From the NCBI RefSeq assembly GCF_025949695.1, contig NZ_JAPDFL010000001.1, forward strand, positions 3,909,501 to 3,973,500: a stretch of 64,000 nucleotides of DNA, given 5' to 3'. Source of the stretch: Pararhodobacter zhoushanensis (GTDB lineage Bacteria; Pseudomonadota; Alphaproteobacteria; Rhodobacterales; Rhodobacteraceae). How positions within the stretch are numbered: the first letter of the stretch is position 1; each line of letters opens with the position of its first letter. The translations under genes were made by a program, and so were the position numbers. The notes under the pieces were generated by a model, which saw only the letters and a list, made by a program, of their open reading frames with translations, searched no databases and was not told where the DNA came from. Below, piece after piece: positions 46,419 to 55,909 of this stretch.

Positions 46419-47333
46419 TTACCCGGTCACCGCCTCGGCCGCCATGCGCATGAACCGCCCCGGCGGCACGCCGACATGACGGCTGAACGCGGTGCTGAAG
46501 GTGCTGGCCGAGCCATAGCCGATCCGGCCCGCCACCTCGTCCAGCGTCAGCCTGCCGCCGCGCAACAGCGACTTGGCCACCGCCATGCGCCAGGTCAGCA
46601 GATACGCCATCGGCGTGACCCCCACCGTCCGCGAGAAGCGTTCAAAAAACGCCGAGCGCGACATGCCGACCGCGCGGGCAAGCGCGCTCACCGTCCACGC
46701 GCGCTCGACGTCGCCGTGCATCAGCCGCAGCGCGCTGGCCACCCGGGCATCGGCCAGCCCGCTCAGCAAGCCCGCCTGTGCCGCCTTGCGCGGCACCGCG
46801 CGCAGCGCCTCGATCAGCAGGATCTCGATCAGCCGCGCCAGAATCAGATCGCCCCCCACATCGCCGCGCGCCGCCTCATCACCGACCAGCCGCACCAGTT
46901 GCGCCAGCCGCGGGACGCCCTGAAGGTGGATCACCCGCGGCAGCAGCGCGACCAGCAACGCGGCATCGGGCGATTCAAAGGTGAAATACCCGCCGAACTG
47001 GCTGACGTCGGGCGGCCCCTCCTGCCGCCCATGGCGCACCACGGCACCCGCGAGCGGGGTCTGCGCCGGATCGACCCGGCGCAGGGGGGCGGCGTCGAGG
47101 CTGGACAGGCTGAAGGCAGGCGTGGCGGGCAACAGCACGAAGTCACCCTCTGCCAGCACCACCGGCGCCTCACCCTCAACCGCCAGCCGACAGGTCCCCA
47201 GCGTCATCGCGCAAAAGCCGGGGTGGCCGAAGGCCGCATAGCGCACCGCCCAAGAACCGGCGCCGGTGATCCCTTTCGAGAAGACGGCGCGCGGGCGCAT
47301 CAGCGTGATGATCTGACCCAAGGGATCGGCCAT
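46419..47333 (-). CDS. AraC-family transcriptional regulator with cupin sensor
   Basis: 304 residues. The N-terminal cupin_6-like sensor includes SKGITGAGSWAVRYAAFGHP and VVLAEGDFVLLPATPAFSL. The C-terminal AraC DNA-binding domain has two helix-turn-helix motifs: WTVSALARAVGMSRSAFFER and LTLDEVAGRIGYGSASTFST. Divergent from an SDR gene 98 bases away, so this regulator most likely controls that gene and perhaps itself. Ligand unknown. The start at 47333 (MADPLGQ) is preferred over 47348. Confidence 0.92.
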   Translation of the reverse strand: MADPLGQIITLMRPRAVFSKGITGAGSWAVRYAAFGHPGFCAMTLGTCRLAVEGEAPVVLAEGDFVLLPATPAFSLSSLDAAPLRRVDPAQTPLAGAVVRHGRQEGPPDVSQFGGYFTFESPDAALLVALLPRVIHLQGVPRLAQLVRLVGDEAARGDVGGDLILARLIEILLIEALRAVPRKAAQAGLLSGLADARVASALRLMHGDVERAWTVSALARAVGMSRSAFFERFSRTVGVTPMAYLLTWRMAVAKSLLRGGRLTLDEVAGRIGYGSASTFSTAFSRHVGVPPGRFMRMAAEAVTG

Positions 47334-47354
47334 TTCGGACCCTCGCAAACAAAT

Positions 47355-47383
47355 TCAGGAGTTCTGATTGAAGATCGTCCTGA
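47355..47383. promoter_or_regulatory. Inverted repeat TCAGGA-N17-TCCTGA between araC-type regulator and SDR
   Basis: TCAGGA at 47355-47360 and TCCTGA at 47378-47383 are exact inverted copies with centres 23 bases apart. It lies near the regulator start, in the only shared promoter region of the divergent pair, so it is a candidate operator. AraC sites are more often direct repeats, which tempers the call. Confidence 0.4.
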
Positions 47384-47431
47384 TTTTGCCCGCTAGAACG
47401 GTCTCGTCAACGTCAAACACAGGAGACCGAC

Positions 47432-48175
47432 ATGAAAACCGTCCTCATCACCGGCTGCTCGTCCGGCTACGGCCTTGAAACCGCCCGCCACTTCCACGCG
47501 CAGGGCTGGACCGTCATCGCCACCATGCGCAGCCCGCGCGACGGCCTGCTGCCCGCCTCGGACCGCCTGCGCCTGCTGGCGCTCGATGTCACCGACGCCG
47601 ACAGCATCGCCGCCGCCATCGCCGCCGCAGGCCCCCTCGACGCGCTGGTCAACAACGCCGGCATCGGCGTCGTCGGCGCGTTCGAGGCCACGCCCATGGC
47701 GCATGTCCGCACGGTGTTCGAGACCAACACGCTGGGCACCATGGCCATGGTGCAGGCGGTTATCCCGCAGATGCGCGCGCGCCGCGCGGGCGTCATCGTC
47801 AACGTCACCTCCAGCGTCACACTGGCCCCGATGCCGCTGGCCGCCGCCTATACCGCCAGCAAACAGGCGATCGAGGGCTTCACCGGCTCGCTCTCGCATG
47901 AACTGGCTGCCTTTGGGCTGCGCGTCAAACTGGTCGAGCCGGGCTATGCGCCGACCACCCGCTTTTCGCAGAACGCCGGTATCAACGTCGCCGACCTGAT
48001 CCCGCAGGCCTATGCCGATTTCGCCGCGCCGATCTTCGCCGCCTTCGCCAATCCCGGCCTGACCACCCGCGAAACCGACGTGGCCGAGGCCGTCTGGCGC
48101 GCCGCCAACGACACCTCGCCGCAACTGCGCTTCCCCGCCGGTCCCGACGCGGTCGCGCTGGCGCAGGCCAGCTGA
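47432..48175 (+). CDS. Short-chain dehydrogenase/reductase
   Basis: 247 residues, classical SDR: TGCSSGYG cofactor turn at residues 8-15, LDVTDADS, NNAGIG, catalytic serine in VNVTSSVT, and YTASK with the Tyr/Lys pair. PGYAPTTRF is the usual loop after helix F. Resembles the 17beta-hydroxysteroid-dehydrogenase-like group of bacterial SDRs. Substrate unknown. Divergent from an AraC regulator, and AGGAG precedes the ATG; expression is probably inducible. Confidence 0.9.
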   Translation: MKTVLITGCSSGYGLETARHFHAQGWTVIATMRSPRDGLLPASDRLRLLALDVTDADSIAAAIAAAGPLDALVNNAGIGVVGAFEATPMAHVRTVFETNTLGTMAMVQAVIPQMRARRAGVIVNVTSSVTLAPMPLAAAYTASKQAIEGFTGSLSHELAAFGLRVKLVEPGYAPTTRFSQNAGINVADLIPQAYADFAAPIFAAFANPGLTTRETDVAEAVWRAANDTSPQLRFPAGPDAVALAQAS

Positions 48176-48283
48176 GCGCAGAGGCGCCGGGCCTTGACCC
48201 TCTTGCCCCGGCGCCGCGTATCCGCTTTCCAACGGTCCGCAGACCGGCTAGTCATCCCCATCCTTGAGGATCTGGGGCATATC

Positions 48284-48829
48284 ATGGCGCAGAACGCCAC
48301 CATCTACAAAGTTGAACTCTCCGTCTCGGACATGGATCGCCACTATTACGAGACGCATAAACTCACCGTCGCCAAACACCCCTCCGAAACGGACGAGCGG
48401 CTGATGGTGCGCCTTGTCGCCTTCGCGCTGAATGCCCATGAGCATCTGGAAATGACCAAGGGCCTGTCCACCGATGACGAGCCCGACATCTGGCAGAAAA
48501 GCCTGTCCGGCGCGCTGGATGTCTGGGTCGCGCTGGGGCTGCCCAGCGAGAAGGTGATGCGCCAGTCCTGCGCCAAGGCCGACAAGGTCTTCGTCTATCC
48601 CTATGGCGGCCGGACCGCCGAGATGTGGTGGGACAAGATCAAGACCAGCACCACCCGGTTTGACAACCTACAGGTGGTCAGCTTTTCCGAGACCGACACC
48701 CGCGCACTGGCAAAACTCGCAAGCCGCGCGATGAAGCTGCAGATCAATATTCACGAGGGCGAGGTGATGGTCAGTGTCGACGATCACATCGTCAACATCA
48801 CCCCCGTGACATGGAAGCGCGCGGCGTAA
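48284..48829 (+). CDS. YaeQ-family protein
   Basis: 181 residues. Recognised by MAQNATIYKVELSVSDMDRH, then YYETHKLTVAKHPSETDERL, LVAFALNAHEHLEMTKGLST and DEPDIWQKSLSGALDVWVAL, which match YaeQ. The fold resembles a PD-(D/E)XK nuclease-like core, and family function is debated (an RfaH-related effect was reported for E. coli). Start at 48284; the upstream in-frame extension is unsupported. Monocistronic. Confidence 0.92.
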   Translation: MAQNATIYKVELSVSDMDRHYYETHKLTVAKHPSETDERLMVRLVAFALNAHEHLEMTKGLSTDDEPDIWQKSLSGALDVWVALGLPSEKVMRQSCAKADKVFVYPYGGRTAEMWWDKIKTSTTRFDNLQVVSFSETDTRALAKLASRAMKLQINIHEGEVMVSVDDHIVNITPVTWKRAA

Positions 48830-48942
48830 GCGCCGCTTGCCGGGCCGTCGGGTGTTGACGGCCTGAACCGGTCTTCCTGCCGCGCCGGTCCTGCCACTTT
48901 AGGCGTGCCCAGCGTCTTTGATGCCGCTGAGGCCGGAGAGCC

Positions 48943-50620
48943 TCACTCCCCCTCCCGCCGGATGATGCCGGTGAACGCCGCAGCCGCCAAAGCTGCCACG
49001 ACCCAACCCAACACCGACAAGACCCACCGCCCCCACCACGCCAAGTGGCCCGAGCCCCCCGCGCCGGGGACGGTGCCCATGCCGAAGTCTGTCCTACGTC
49101 AATAATCGGCACGACCACGTCGAAACCCCAGGCGATGGCGCTGAAGGTTTCCCAGTCCTGTCCGGGTTGTCCAATGTCCGACCAGAGGTGCGCGGCCAAG
49201 GTTTCATCCTCCACCGCGCGCCATTCGGCAGAGTTCAGGATCACCGCCGAGTTCGGAACCATCGAGCCGCCCCACCACGCGTTCGCCGCGAGATACGCAG
49301 CAAGCAGCCACAGGCCGAGCAACCACCAAAGACTTCGGAAGGGTTTATAGCCATACCCGACGACGCGGCGGAGAAAGAAGTCCGCGCTCCAGCGTAGTAC
49401 GTTTGTTGCCTCGATCCACGACGGGTCACCCCCCTGAGCGGCAACACGCTTCCGAACGTGCACGGCGATAAGACGTGCCCGCTCTTCCAACACATCCCGT
49501 GCAGCCCGCTCATCCCCCATCTCGCGCAGGACTTTGGCTAGTTGGGTGTAGGGTTGGGGGTAAAACTCCCCTTCCAAAGCGTCCCGCGCGCCAGCCAAGC
49601 GAGGCGTGTCTTGGCATCGGTGAAAGAGGCCGAAATGCGATCATAAGTAAACCCGTCGAGGATCACCCGGTTTTCTCCCACAGGCCAACTATCTAGATCG
49701 TCGATCAGATCTCCAACCCGCGCCGAGGCCAAAACGACTTGGCCCGCTTCGACCATCGCCCCGCGCCAAAAGAATCCCGCAATCACGGTCATCCGCTGCC
49801 CGTTCAGGGCAATACCTTTAGGGTTACGAAACGTACCGCCGGTGCAATCCAGTTGCCCGCTAATCACGGTGCCCGACAAACTGATCTCGCCCTCAACCCT
49901 GAAGGCGCCGCACAGAAACACCGTGCCCAGTACCTGCGCGCCGTCAGCGTTCAGTGCATCGCCCTTAGGGTTGCGAAACGTACCGCCGATGCAATTCAGT
50001 TCCCCGCAGATAGCGGCTCCCAGTAGGTTTACTTCGCCTTCCGCCTCGAACTTGGCGCACATGAACACTGCACCGGTCACCCGTGCACTGTAGGCGTTGA
50101 TGGCCTTGCCCTTAGGGTTGCAAAACGTGCCGGCGGTGCAGTCCAATTGCCCGCCGATCACGGCCCCCGCCAAGCTGACCTCGCCTTTGGCCTCGAACCC
50201 ACCGCTCAGGAATACGCTGCCCGTCACGCTCACACCTTGTGCGTTTAAGCCCGGTAGCGCGCAGCCAATGAGATTCAGAAAATCGAACGCGGTATGCAGC
50301 GCTTGCACCGGCCGCTGGAACCTACAAAATAACAACCCGGTCGGCCCCTTGGCCGTGGCAAAGGACAGATCCAGCTCTCCGCTAATCCACGCCCCCGCCA
50401 GCTGCACGCCCCATTCGAGTAGCCGGCACTCATCGCAGCCGCCGAGGATCAGGTAGCGCAGCAGGTCGGCCCGGATCGTGCGGGCGGGGTCTGGCCGCTC
50501 GGGACGCGTGCCGTCGCCCAGCATACACATCTCCCCCGCCTTACACGCCTCGATCAACCGCCGTTCCGGCGCCGTCAGGGGCGGGTCCAGCGCTTCGATG
50601 TCGCTCCAGCTGCGGATCAT
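48943..50620 (-). CDS. Beta-helix-like repeat protein with C-terminal membrane helices, two frameshifts
   Basis: About 560 residues when two single-base deletions are repaired. Residues 132-278 are three consecutive 49-residue repeats (V-x-G-x-VFL...GEVSLAGAVIGGQLDC, then GTFRNPKG and ALNADGA), suggesting a right-handed beta-helix. After the first break (about 49590) the frame continues GEFYPQPYTQLAKVLREMGD, then a helix FRSLWWLLGLWLLAAYLAAN. After the second break (C6 run at 49055-49060) it ends with AWWGRWVLSVLGWVVAALAA and a stop at 48943. Similar proteins are sometimes labelled membrane-associated oxidoreductase, but I see no redox motif. Function unknown. Confidence 0.78.
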
Positions 50621-50751
50621 GGGGTCGCCTCCAACCGGGGGTACTCGTTAAAGCAGTCTGAATCGACCTTGCTAACCCCTTGAATTTCCGTCAATCGAAA
50701 AATGTCCCATCGGGGGACACCGGGGCCCCGCCGAAAATCCCCCTGCCCCCT

Positions 50752-50778
50752 TTGAACCCTCAAACCCCGTGCTATAAC
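50752..50778 (+). promoter_or_regulatory. Candidate rpiA promoter
   Basis: TTGAAC (50752-50757) and TATAAC (50773-50778) resemble -35 and -10 boxes with a 15-base spacer, slightly short. The -10 end is 27 bases before the rpiA ATG, whose Shine-Dalgarno is CAGGAG. Confidence 0.35.
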
Positions 50779-50805
50779 GGCTCCAAGCCGCTCAGGAGCC
50801 CCGTC

Positions 50806-51588
50806 ATGGCCATTCAGCTGACCCCCATCGACCGCGCGAAATATGCCGCTGCCCGCCGCGCCGTCGATCTGGTCGAGGACGGCATGAAGCTGGGCCTCGG
50901 CACCGGCTCGACCGCCGCGTGGATGGTGCGCGCGCTGGCCGAGCGGGTGCGCGAGGAAGGGCTGCGGCTGAGCTGCGTGCCGACCTCGGCGCGCACCGCC
51001 GATCTGGGGCGCGAGCTGGGGCTGAAGATCGTCTCGCTGGACGAGGCGGGCTGGCTGGACCTGACCATCGACGGCACCGACGAATTCGACGCGGATCTCA
51101 CGCTGATCAAGGGCGGCGGCGGGGCGCTGTTGATGGAAAAGATCGTCGCCACCGCCAGCGACAGGATGGTGGTGATCACCGATGCGTCGAAAGAGGTGAA
51201 GACGCTGGGCAACTTCCCGCTGCCGGTCGAGGTGATCCCCTTCGGCTGGCAGGCAAGCCGCATGCTGATCGAGGAACTGCTCAACGCCATGGACGTCATG
51301 GGCACCAGCGCGACGCTGCGGATGAACGGCGCGCGACCGTTCGTGACCGATGAGGGGAACCATATCCTCGACCTTGCCCTGGGCCGGATCGGCAACGCCC
51401 GGCAGCTGTCGCTGGCGCTCAATCAGGTGCCCGGCGTGGTCGAGAATGGCCTGTTCATCGACATCTGCGACGCGGTGGTGATCGGCTATGGCGATGGCCG
51501 GGTCGAGACGCGCGATATCGGGCAGGGCACGGTCGAGCATGAGCAGATCATCTTCGAGGATGACGGCAACATCTTTCGCGACATCTGA
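50806..51588 (+). CDS. rpiA: Ribose-5-phosphate isomerase A
   Basis: Interconverts ribose 5-phosphate and ribulose 5-phosphate in the pentose phosphate pathway. 260 residues. Substrate-binding loops: GLGTGSTAAWMVRALAER, DGTDEFDADLTLIKGGGGAL and ENGLFIDICDAVV; the catalytic Asp/Glu lie in DGTDE and in LLMEK. The start at 50806 follows CAGGAG; the longer frame from 50680 runs through intergenic sequence. Monocistronic, convergent with the alaX gene. Confidence 0.96.
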   Translation: MAIQLTPIDRAKYAAARRAVDLVEDGMKLGLGTGSTAAWMVRALAERVREEGLRLSCVPTSARTADLGRELGLKIVSLDEAGWLDLTIDGTDEFDADLTLIKGGGGALLMEKIVATASDRMVVITDASKEVKTLGNFPLPVEVIPFGWQASRMLIEELLNAMDVMGTSATLRMNGARPFVTDEGNHILDLALGRIGNARQLSLALNQVPGVVENGLFIDICDAVVIGYGDGRVETRDIGQGTVEHEQIIFEDDGNIFRDI

Positions 51589-51608
51589 GGCCCTACGCCG
51601 CCCGCCTG

Positions 51609-52331
51609 TCAGGCGAGGGTCAGCGTCACCCGGCGGTTCTGCTTGCCCTTCTTCTCGACCTTGCCCAGCACGACACGGCCGATCTCGGCGGTGGTGCGGA
51701 CATGGGTGCCGCCGCAGGGTTGCAGGTCGATCTGTTCATCCGCCGTGCCGATCCGCACCAGCCGGACGCGGCCCTGCCCCATCGGCGGGCGCACGGACAT
51801 GGTTTTCACCAGCCCCGGATTGGCGTCGAGCTCGGCATCGGTGATCCAGCTGTCGCTGACCACCAGATCGCGCGCGATCAGGGCGTTGAGCTGATCTTCC
51901 AGCGCCTGTTTGTCCTCAGGCGTTTCAGGCATGTCGAAATCGAGCCGCCCTTTGCCCGGTCCGATGGAGCCGCCGGTCACCGGTAGCGGGATCACCACGG
52001 ACAGCAGGTGCAGCGCCGTGTGAATGCGCATGTGCTGGTAGCGGGGTTCCCAGTCGAGCACCATCTCGACCGCCGTGCCCGCTGGCGGTGTCTCCGCGCC
52101 CGCTTCAGGCACCAGCGCGACGCCGGTTGCGCCTTCCTTGCGGGTGGTGGTGATGGCGATGTCGCCGCCGTCCCAGATCAGCCGCCCGCTGTCGCCCGGC
52201 TGCCCGCCGCCGGTCGGATAGAAGACCGACTGAGCCACCACCAGCGCGCCGTCCTCGGCGACGCGGCTGACGGTAGTGCGGCAGCTGCGGGCATAGGCGT
52301 CATCGCGGAACAGGGCGGCGGTGTCGGTCAT
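51609..52331 (-). CDS. Alanyl-tRNA editing protein (AlaX-like)
   Basis: 240 residues. A free-standing editing domain that deacylates mischarged Ser- or Gly-tRNA(Ala). The zinc ligands are visible as HTALH (H-x3-H, near residue 105) and CGGTHV (C-x3-H, near residue 207). FYPTGGGQPGDSG near residue 38 is the conserved editing-site loop. Overlaps the stop of the mechanosensitive channel gene by 4 bases, so it is the last gene of cysK-mscS-alaX. Confidence 0.92.
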   Translation of the reverse strand: MTDTAALFRDDAYARSCRTTVSRVAEDGALVVAQSVFYPTGGGQPGDSGRLIWDGGDIAITTTRKEGATGVALVPEAGAETPPAGTAVEMVLDWEPRYQHMRIHTALHLLSVVIPLPVTGGSIGPGKGRLDFDMPETPEDKQALEDQLNALIARDLVVSDSWITDAELDANPGLVKTMSVRPPMGQGRVRLVRIGTADEQIDLQPCGGTHVRTTAEIGRVVLGKVEKKGKQNRRVTLTLA

Positions 52332-54847
52332 CGGGCGTCCTCGGGGGGTATGTCGTCACTCTCGTCCGTGCTGATCGCGGCGGAATCGGCGGTGTCGCGG
52401 TCCATGCGTGGCTCAGGCTGGAATTCTCGGGTCGGACGGTCTTCAGGCTCGACCGGCGTCTTCGCTGCCGGCGACAGCTGCGTCAGCGCCTCGGGGTTGC
52501 GCAGCCAGATGTCGCGCTGCGCATAAGGGATCTCGATGCCTTCCTCGATGAAGCGCGCGGCGATCTTGTGGTTCACCTCGGACGCGACAACGACCTTGTA
52601 GGTCACATCCCGCAGGATCGCCCGGATGCGGAAATCGAGCGCATCGGCCCCGAAGCCCAGAAAATCAATGCCCGGCGCGGGGTCGAGCACAACCAGCGGT
52701 TCGGCCTCGATGATCTCGCGCAGGATGCGTTCGACCTTGCGGGTATCGGTGCCGTAAGCCACGCCGACCGTCATCACCACGCGCCCGGTCTTGGACGATT
52801 TGGTATAGTTTGTCACCGCGCCCGAGATCAGATCCGCGTTCGGCACGATGACCTTGGATCGGTCGAAGGTCTCGATCGTGGTCGAGCGGACCGAGATCCG
52901 CTGCACGGTGCCCTGCGTCGGGCCAACCTCGATCCAGTCGCCCTCGGACACCGGGCGCTCGATCAACAGGATGATGCCGGACACAAAGTTCGACACGATA
53001 GCCTGCAGGCCAAAACCGACACCGACCGACAGCGCCCCGGCGACGATGGCAAGGCCGGACAGGTCGATCCCGGCGACCGAGAAGGCCGCCAGCGCCGCCG
53101 CCGTGATGCCGATATAGCCGACGCCCGAGATGATCGCCTTTTGCGCGCCCTTTTCCATCGAGGTCTTGGGCAGCACCGAGGTGCCCAGCGCGCCTTGCAG
53201 CGCGCGGGTGACCAGAAAGCCGATGGCAAAGACGATGAAGAACCAGAACACGCTGGCCGGAGAAATGCGCGCCCCGCCAAGGCTGACGCCCTCGCTGAAG
53301 CGGGTCCAGATCTCGACCAGATCGGTCTGACGCGCGCCCCAGATCAGCGCCAGCGGCGCCAGCGCCAGCATCGACAGCAAGAGCCCGGCCAGCGCCGGAA
53401 CCAGCCCCTGCGCCGAGCGTTCGTCATCGCCGACGATGGTGATGTAGATCGCGGTGATCAGCCGGTGCAGCACCATGACCAGCGCAATCAGCGCCAGCGA
53501 CTTGATCGCCGGATAGGTCAGTTGCAGCGCGGCGGCCATATAGCCCGCAGCGCCCAGCAAGGGGGCGGCGATGCCAAAGAACATCAGCACCCGGCTGCCC
53601 AGCGTCAGCATGCGGTCGAAATAGGGCGCGGTGTCGACCTCGACCCCGTCTTCGATGATCCGGCGCGGCTCGTGGCGGCGCAGCAGGCGCGAGAAGCGCA
53701 GCATGGTCAGCGCGCAGAGCACCACCAGCGGGAAATTCAGCGCCGACATCGCCGTGTCCGGCTGCCATTGCGGCGCGATGAACGGGGTGAACAGGGTCTC
53801 GACGGCCGACAGGAAGCCGAACACCAGCGCCAGCCCGCGCGCGCGGCGGCGGTCAATGGCGTTCAGGTTCAGCGACAGGCGCGGGTCATCGACGATGGGG
53901 AAGATGTGCAGCGACAGCCAGCGGGTGAAGAAGATCGCCATGCCCGCAGGCACCAGCGCGTCCGAAATCTCAAGGATCGTCGGGCCGGTCATCCGCGACA
54001 GCTTGATCGCCGTCGACAGCAGCAACAGCCCCAGGAAGGGCACGATCAGCTGCGACAGCGACAGGAAGAACGCGGCAACCGCCCGCCCCCGCAGCAGCGT
54101 GGTGCTTTGCAGCAGCCGCATGGTGAGCGTTTCCATCCAGTGCCGCCCGCGAAACAGCAACAGCGCGGCCAGCGCCAGCGTGCCCAGCGTCAGGGGCAAA
54201 TCGCTGATCATCTCATCGCGGTGCGCCGGGTCCTGCCAGGCGTTCATCGCCTCGCCCTTGAGCGTCAGCACCGAATTGATCACCGCGTCCGCCGCGTCCA
54301 GCCAGGTGGACGGGTTCAACGGTGTCGGTCCCAGCGTCATCAGCGCGTTGGCCTGACGCAGGCGCAGCTCGCGGTCGATGTCGCGGATGATGCGCTCGGC
54401 GCGGGTCAAGGCCTCATCCGCCGCGCGCATCGGCGCTTCGCGTTCGGCCAGCAGCGCGTTCAGCTCGTTGCGGCGGTCTGCCACCTCCTGCGACTCGGTC
54501 TGGCCCTCTTCGGGCACCGGGCCAAGCGCGGCAATCTGTTCGCGCAGCGCGTCGATCCGGCCCTGCATCGCGGTCTGCGCATCGATGAATTGCGTGCGCA
54601 TGGTGACGACTTCGGCGCGGATCGTGTTCAGCACCTCTTCCGCCGCGCCGCTATCCTCGAGCGTCTGTTCGGCCAGCGACGCCAGCACATTCCAGGCGTC
54701 GTAATTGATTTCGGTCGGTGCCGCCTGAGTGGTGGCGGCAGCCGTGGGGTCAGAGCTTTGCGCGGTGAGCGGTGCGGCAAGGCTGAACGCCAGCAGCACC
54801 GCGATCAGTGCCGCCAGCGGCCAACGAACCTTGAGGAAAGGACGCAT
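52328..54847 (-). CDS. DUF3772/MscS-family mechanosensitive ion channel
   Basis: 839 residues. The signal peptide is followed by a periplasmic coiled-coil DUF3772 region (about residues 40-200, with RNELNALLAEREAPMRAADE). About ten membrane helices follow. The MscS core has GIDLSGLAIVAGALSVGVGF, GLQAIVSNFVSGIILLIERP, then VSEGDWIEVGPTQGTVQRIS and FDRSKVIVPNADLISGAVTN. A vestibule domain and an acidic tail complete it. Opens on membrane tension to release solutes in osmotic downshock. ATG at 54847; a GTG at 54862 overlaps the cysK stop and is an alternative. Confidence 0.94.
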   Translation of the reverse strand: MRPFLKVRWPLAALIAVLLAFSLAAPLTAQSSDPTAAATTQAAPTEINYDAWNVLASLAEQTLEDSGAAEEVLNTIRAEVVTMRTQFIDAQTAMQGRIDALREQIAALGPVPEEGQTESQEVADRRNELNALLAEREAPMRAADEALTRAERIIRDIDRELRLRQANALMTLGPTPLNPSTWLDAADAVINSVLTLKGEAMNAWQDPAHRDEMISDLPLTLGTLALAALLLFRGRHWMETLTMRLLQSTTLLRGRAVAAFFLSLSQLIVPFLGLLLLSTAIKLSRMTGPTILEISDALVPAGMAIFFTRWLSLHIFPIVDDPRLSLNLNAIDRRRARGLALVFGFLSAVETLFTPFIAPQWQPDTAMSALNFPLVVLCALTMLRFSRLLRRHEPRRIIEDGVEVDTAPYFDRMLTLGSRVLMFFGIAAPLLGAAGYMAAALQLTYPAIKSLALIALVMVLHRLITAIYITIVGDDERSAQGLVPALAGLLLSMLALAPLALIWGARQTDLVEIWTRFSEGVSLGGARISPASVFWFFIVFAIGFLVTRALQGALGTSVLPKTSMEKGAQKAIISGVGYIGITAAALAAFSVAGIDLSGLAIVAGALSVGVGFGLQAIVSNFVSGIILLIERPVSEGDWIEVGPTQGTVQRISVRSTTIETFDRSKVIVPNADLISGAVTNYTKSSKTGRVVMTVGVAYGTDTRKVERILREIIEAEPLVVLDPAPGIDFLGFGADALDFRIRAILRDVTYKVVVASEVNHKIAARFIEEGIEIPYAQRDIWLRNPEALTQLSPAAKTPVEPEDRPTREFQPEPRMDRDTADSAAISTDESDDIPPEDAR

Positions 54848-54858
54848 GGCGGGACCGA

Positions 54859-55881
54859 TCACTGCGCACGCATGTCCGGCAGCGCGCGCGCATCGCGGTC
54901 CAGCCAGCCCGGAACCGGCAGGTTTTTGGCGCGCAGGAAGGCCGGATTATACAGCTTGGACTGATACCGGGTGCCATAGTCGCACAGAATGGTCACGATG
55001 GTGTGGCCCGGCCCCATCTCTTTGGCCATGCGGATCGCACCCGCCACGTTGACGCCCGACGAGCCGCCAAGGCACAGCCCCTCGTGTTCGAGCAGGTCGA
55101 ACACCACCTGCACCGCCTCGGCATCGGAAATGCGCCACGCCATGTCCGGCGTGAACCCTTCGAGGTTGGCGGTGATCCGGCCCTGTCCGATGCCCTCGGT
55201 GATCGAATTGCCGGGGTTTTCCTGCCCGGTGTAGAGCTTGAGCAGACCGGCACCCTCAGGGTCCGCCAGCGCCACTTTCACGCCGCGCGGCTGCAAGGCC
55301 ATGCCGACCCCGGCCAGCGTCCCGCCCGAGCCGACGGCGCAGGTGAAACCGTCGACCTTGCCGCCGGTCTGCGACCAGATCTCGGGCCCGGTGGTTTCGA
55401 TATGCGCCTGACGGTTCGCCACGTTGTCGAACTGATTGGCCCAGATCGCCCCGTTGGGTTCGGTTTTCGCCAGTTCCTCGGCCAGACGGCTGGAATAGCG
55501 GATGTAGTTGTTGATGTCCTTGTAGGGCGCTGCCGGAACCTCGACCAGCTCGGCCCCTGCCAGACGCAGCATGTCCTTCTTTTCCTGACTTTGCGTCTCG
55601 GGGATCACGATCACCGATTTGAAGCCCATGGACGAGCCTACCAGCGCCAGCCCGATGCCGGTGTTGCCTGCCGTGCCCTCGACAATCGTGCCACCCGGCT
55701 TCAGGTCGCCGCGCGCGATGGCGTCACGGATGATATACAGCGCGGCGCGGTCCTTGACCGACTGGCCGGGATTCAGGAACTCGGCCTTGCCGAGAATCTC
55801 GCAGCCCGTCTCTTCGCTGGCTTTGCGCAGCCGGATCAGGGGGGTATTGCCGATGGCTTCGGCCAGATTGCGGCGGATCAT
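54859..55881 (-). CDS. cysK: Cysteine synthase A (O-acetylserine sulfhydrylase)
   Basis: PLP enzyme making cysteine from O-acetylserine and sulfide. 340 residues, somewhat longer than the 310-320 usual form. MIRRNLAEAIGNTPLIRLRK starts the protein; the PLP lysine is in NPGQSVKDRAA, the phosphate loop is GTAGNTG (TSGNTG is usual), and AVGSGGTLAG follows. The C-terminal extension (LYNPAFLRAKNLPVPGWLDR) resembles a subclass of alphaproteobacterial enzymes. First gene of the run cysK-mscS-alaX. Supplies cysteine for gshA. Confidence 0.93.
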   Translation of the reverse strand: MIRRNLAEAIGNTPLIRLRKASEETGCEILGKAEFLNPGQSVKDRAALYIIRDAIARGDLKPGGTIVEGTAGNTGIGLALVGSSMGFKSVIVIPETQSQEKKDMLRLAGAELVEVPAAPYKDINNYIRYSSRLAEELAKTEPNGAIWANQFDNVANRQAHIETTGPEIWSQTGGKVDGFTCAVGSGGTLAGVGMALQPRGVKVALADPEGAGLLKLYTGQENPGNSITEGIGQGRITANLEGFTPDMAWRISDAEAVQVVFDLLEHEGLCLGGSSGVNVAGAIRMAKEMGPGHTIVTILCDYGTRYQSKLYNPAFLRAKNLPVPGWLDRDARALPDMRAQ

Positions 55882-55909
55882 CGCGGAAATCCTTTCAAGG
55901 ACGTAGAGA

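Noticed and set aside
52568..54964. 798-codon plus-strand open frame opposite mscS
   Set aside because: Composition is typical of a high-GC shadow; the minus strand is an unmistakable MscS-family channel.
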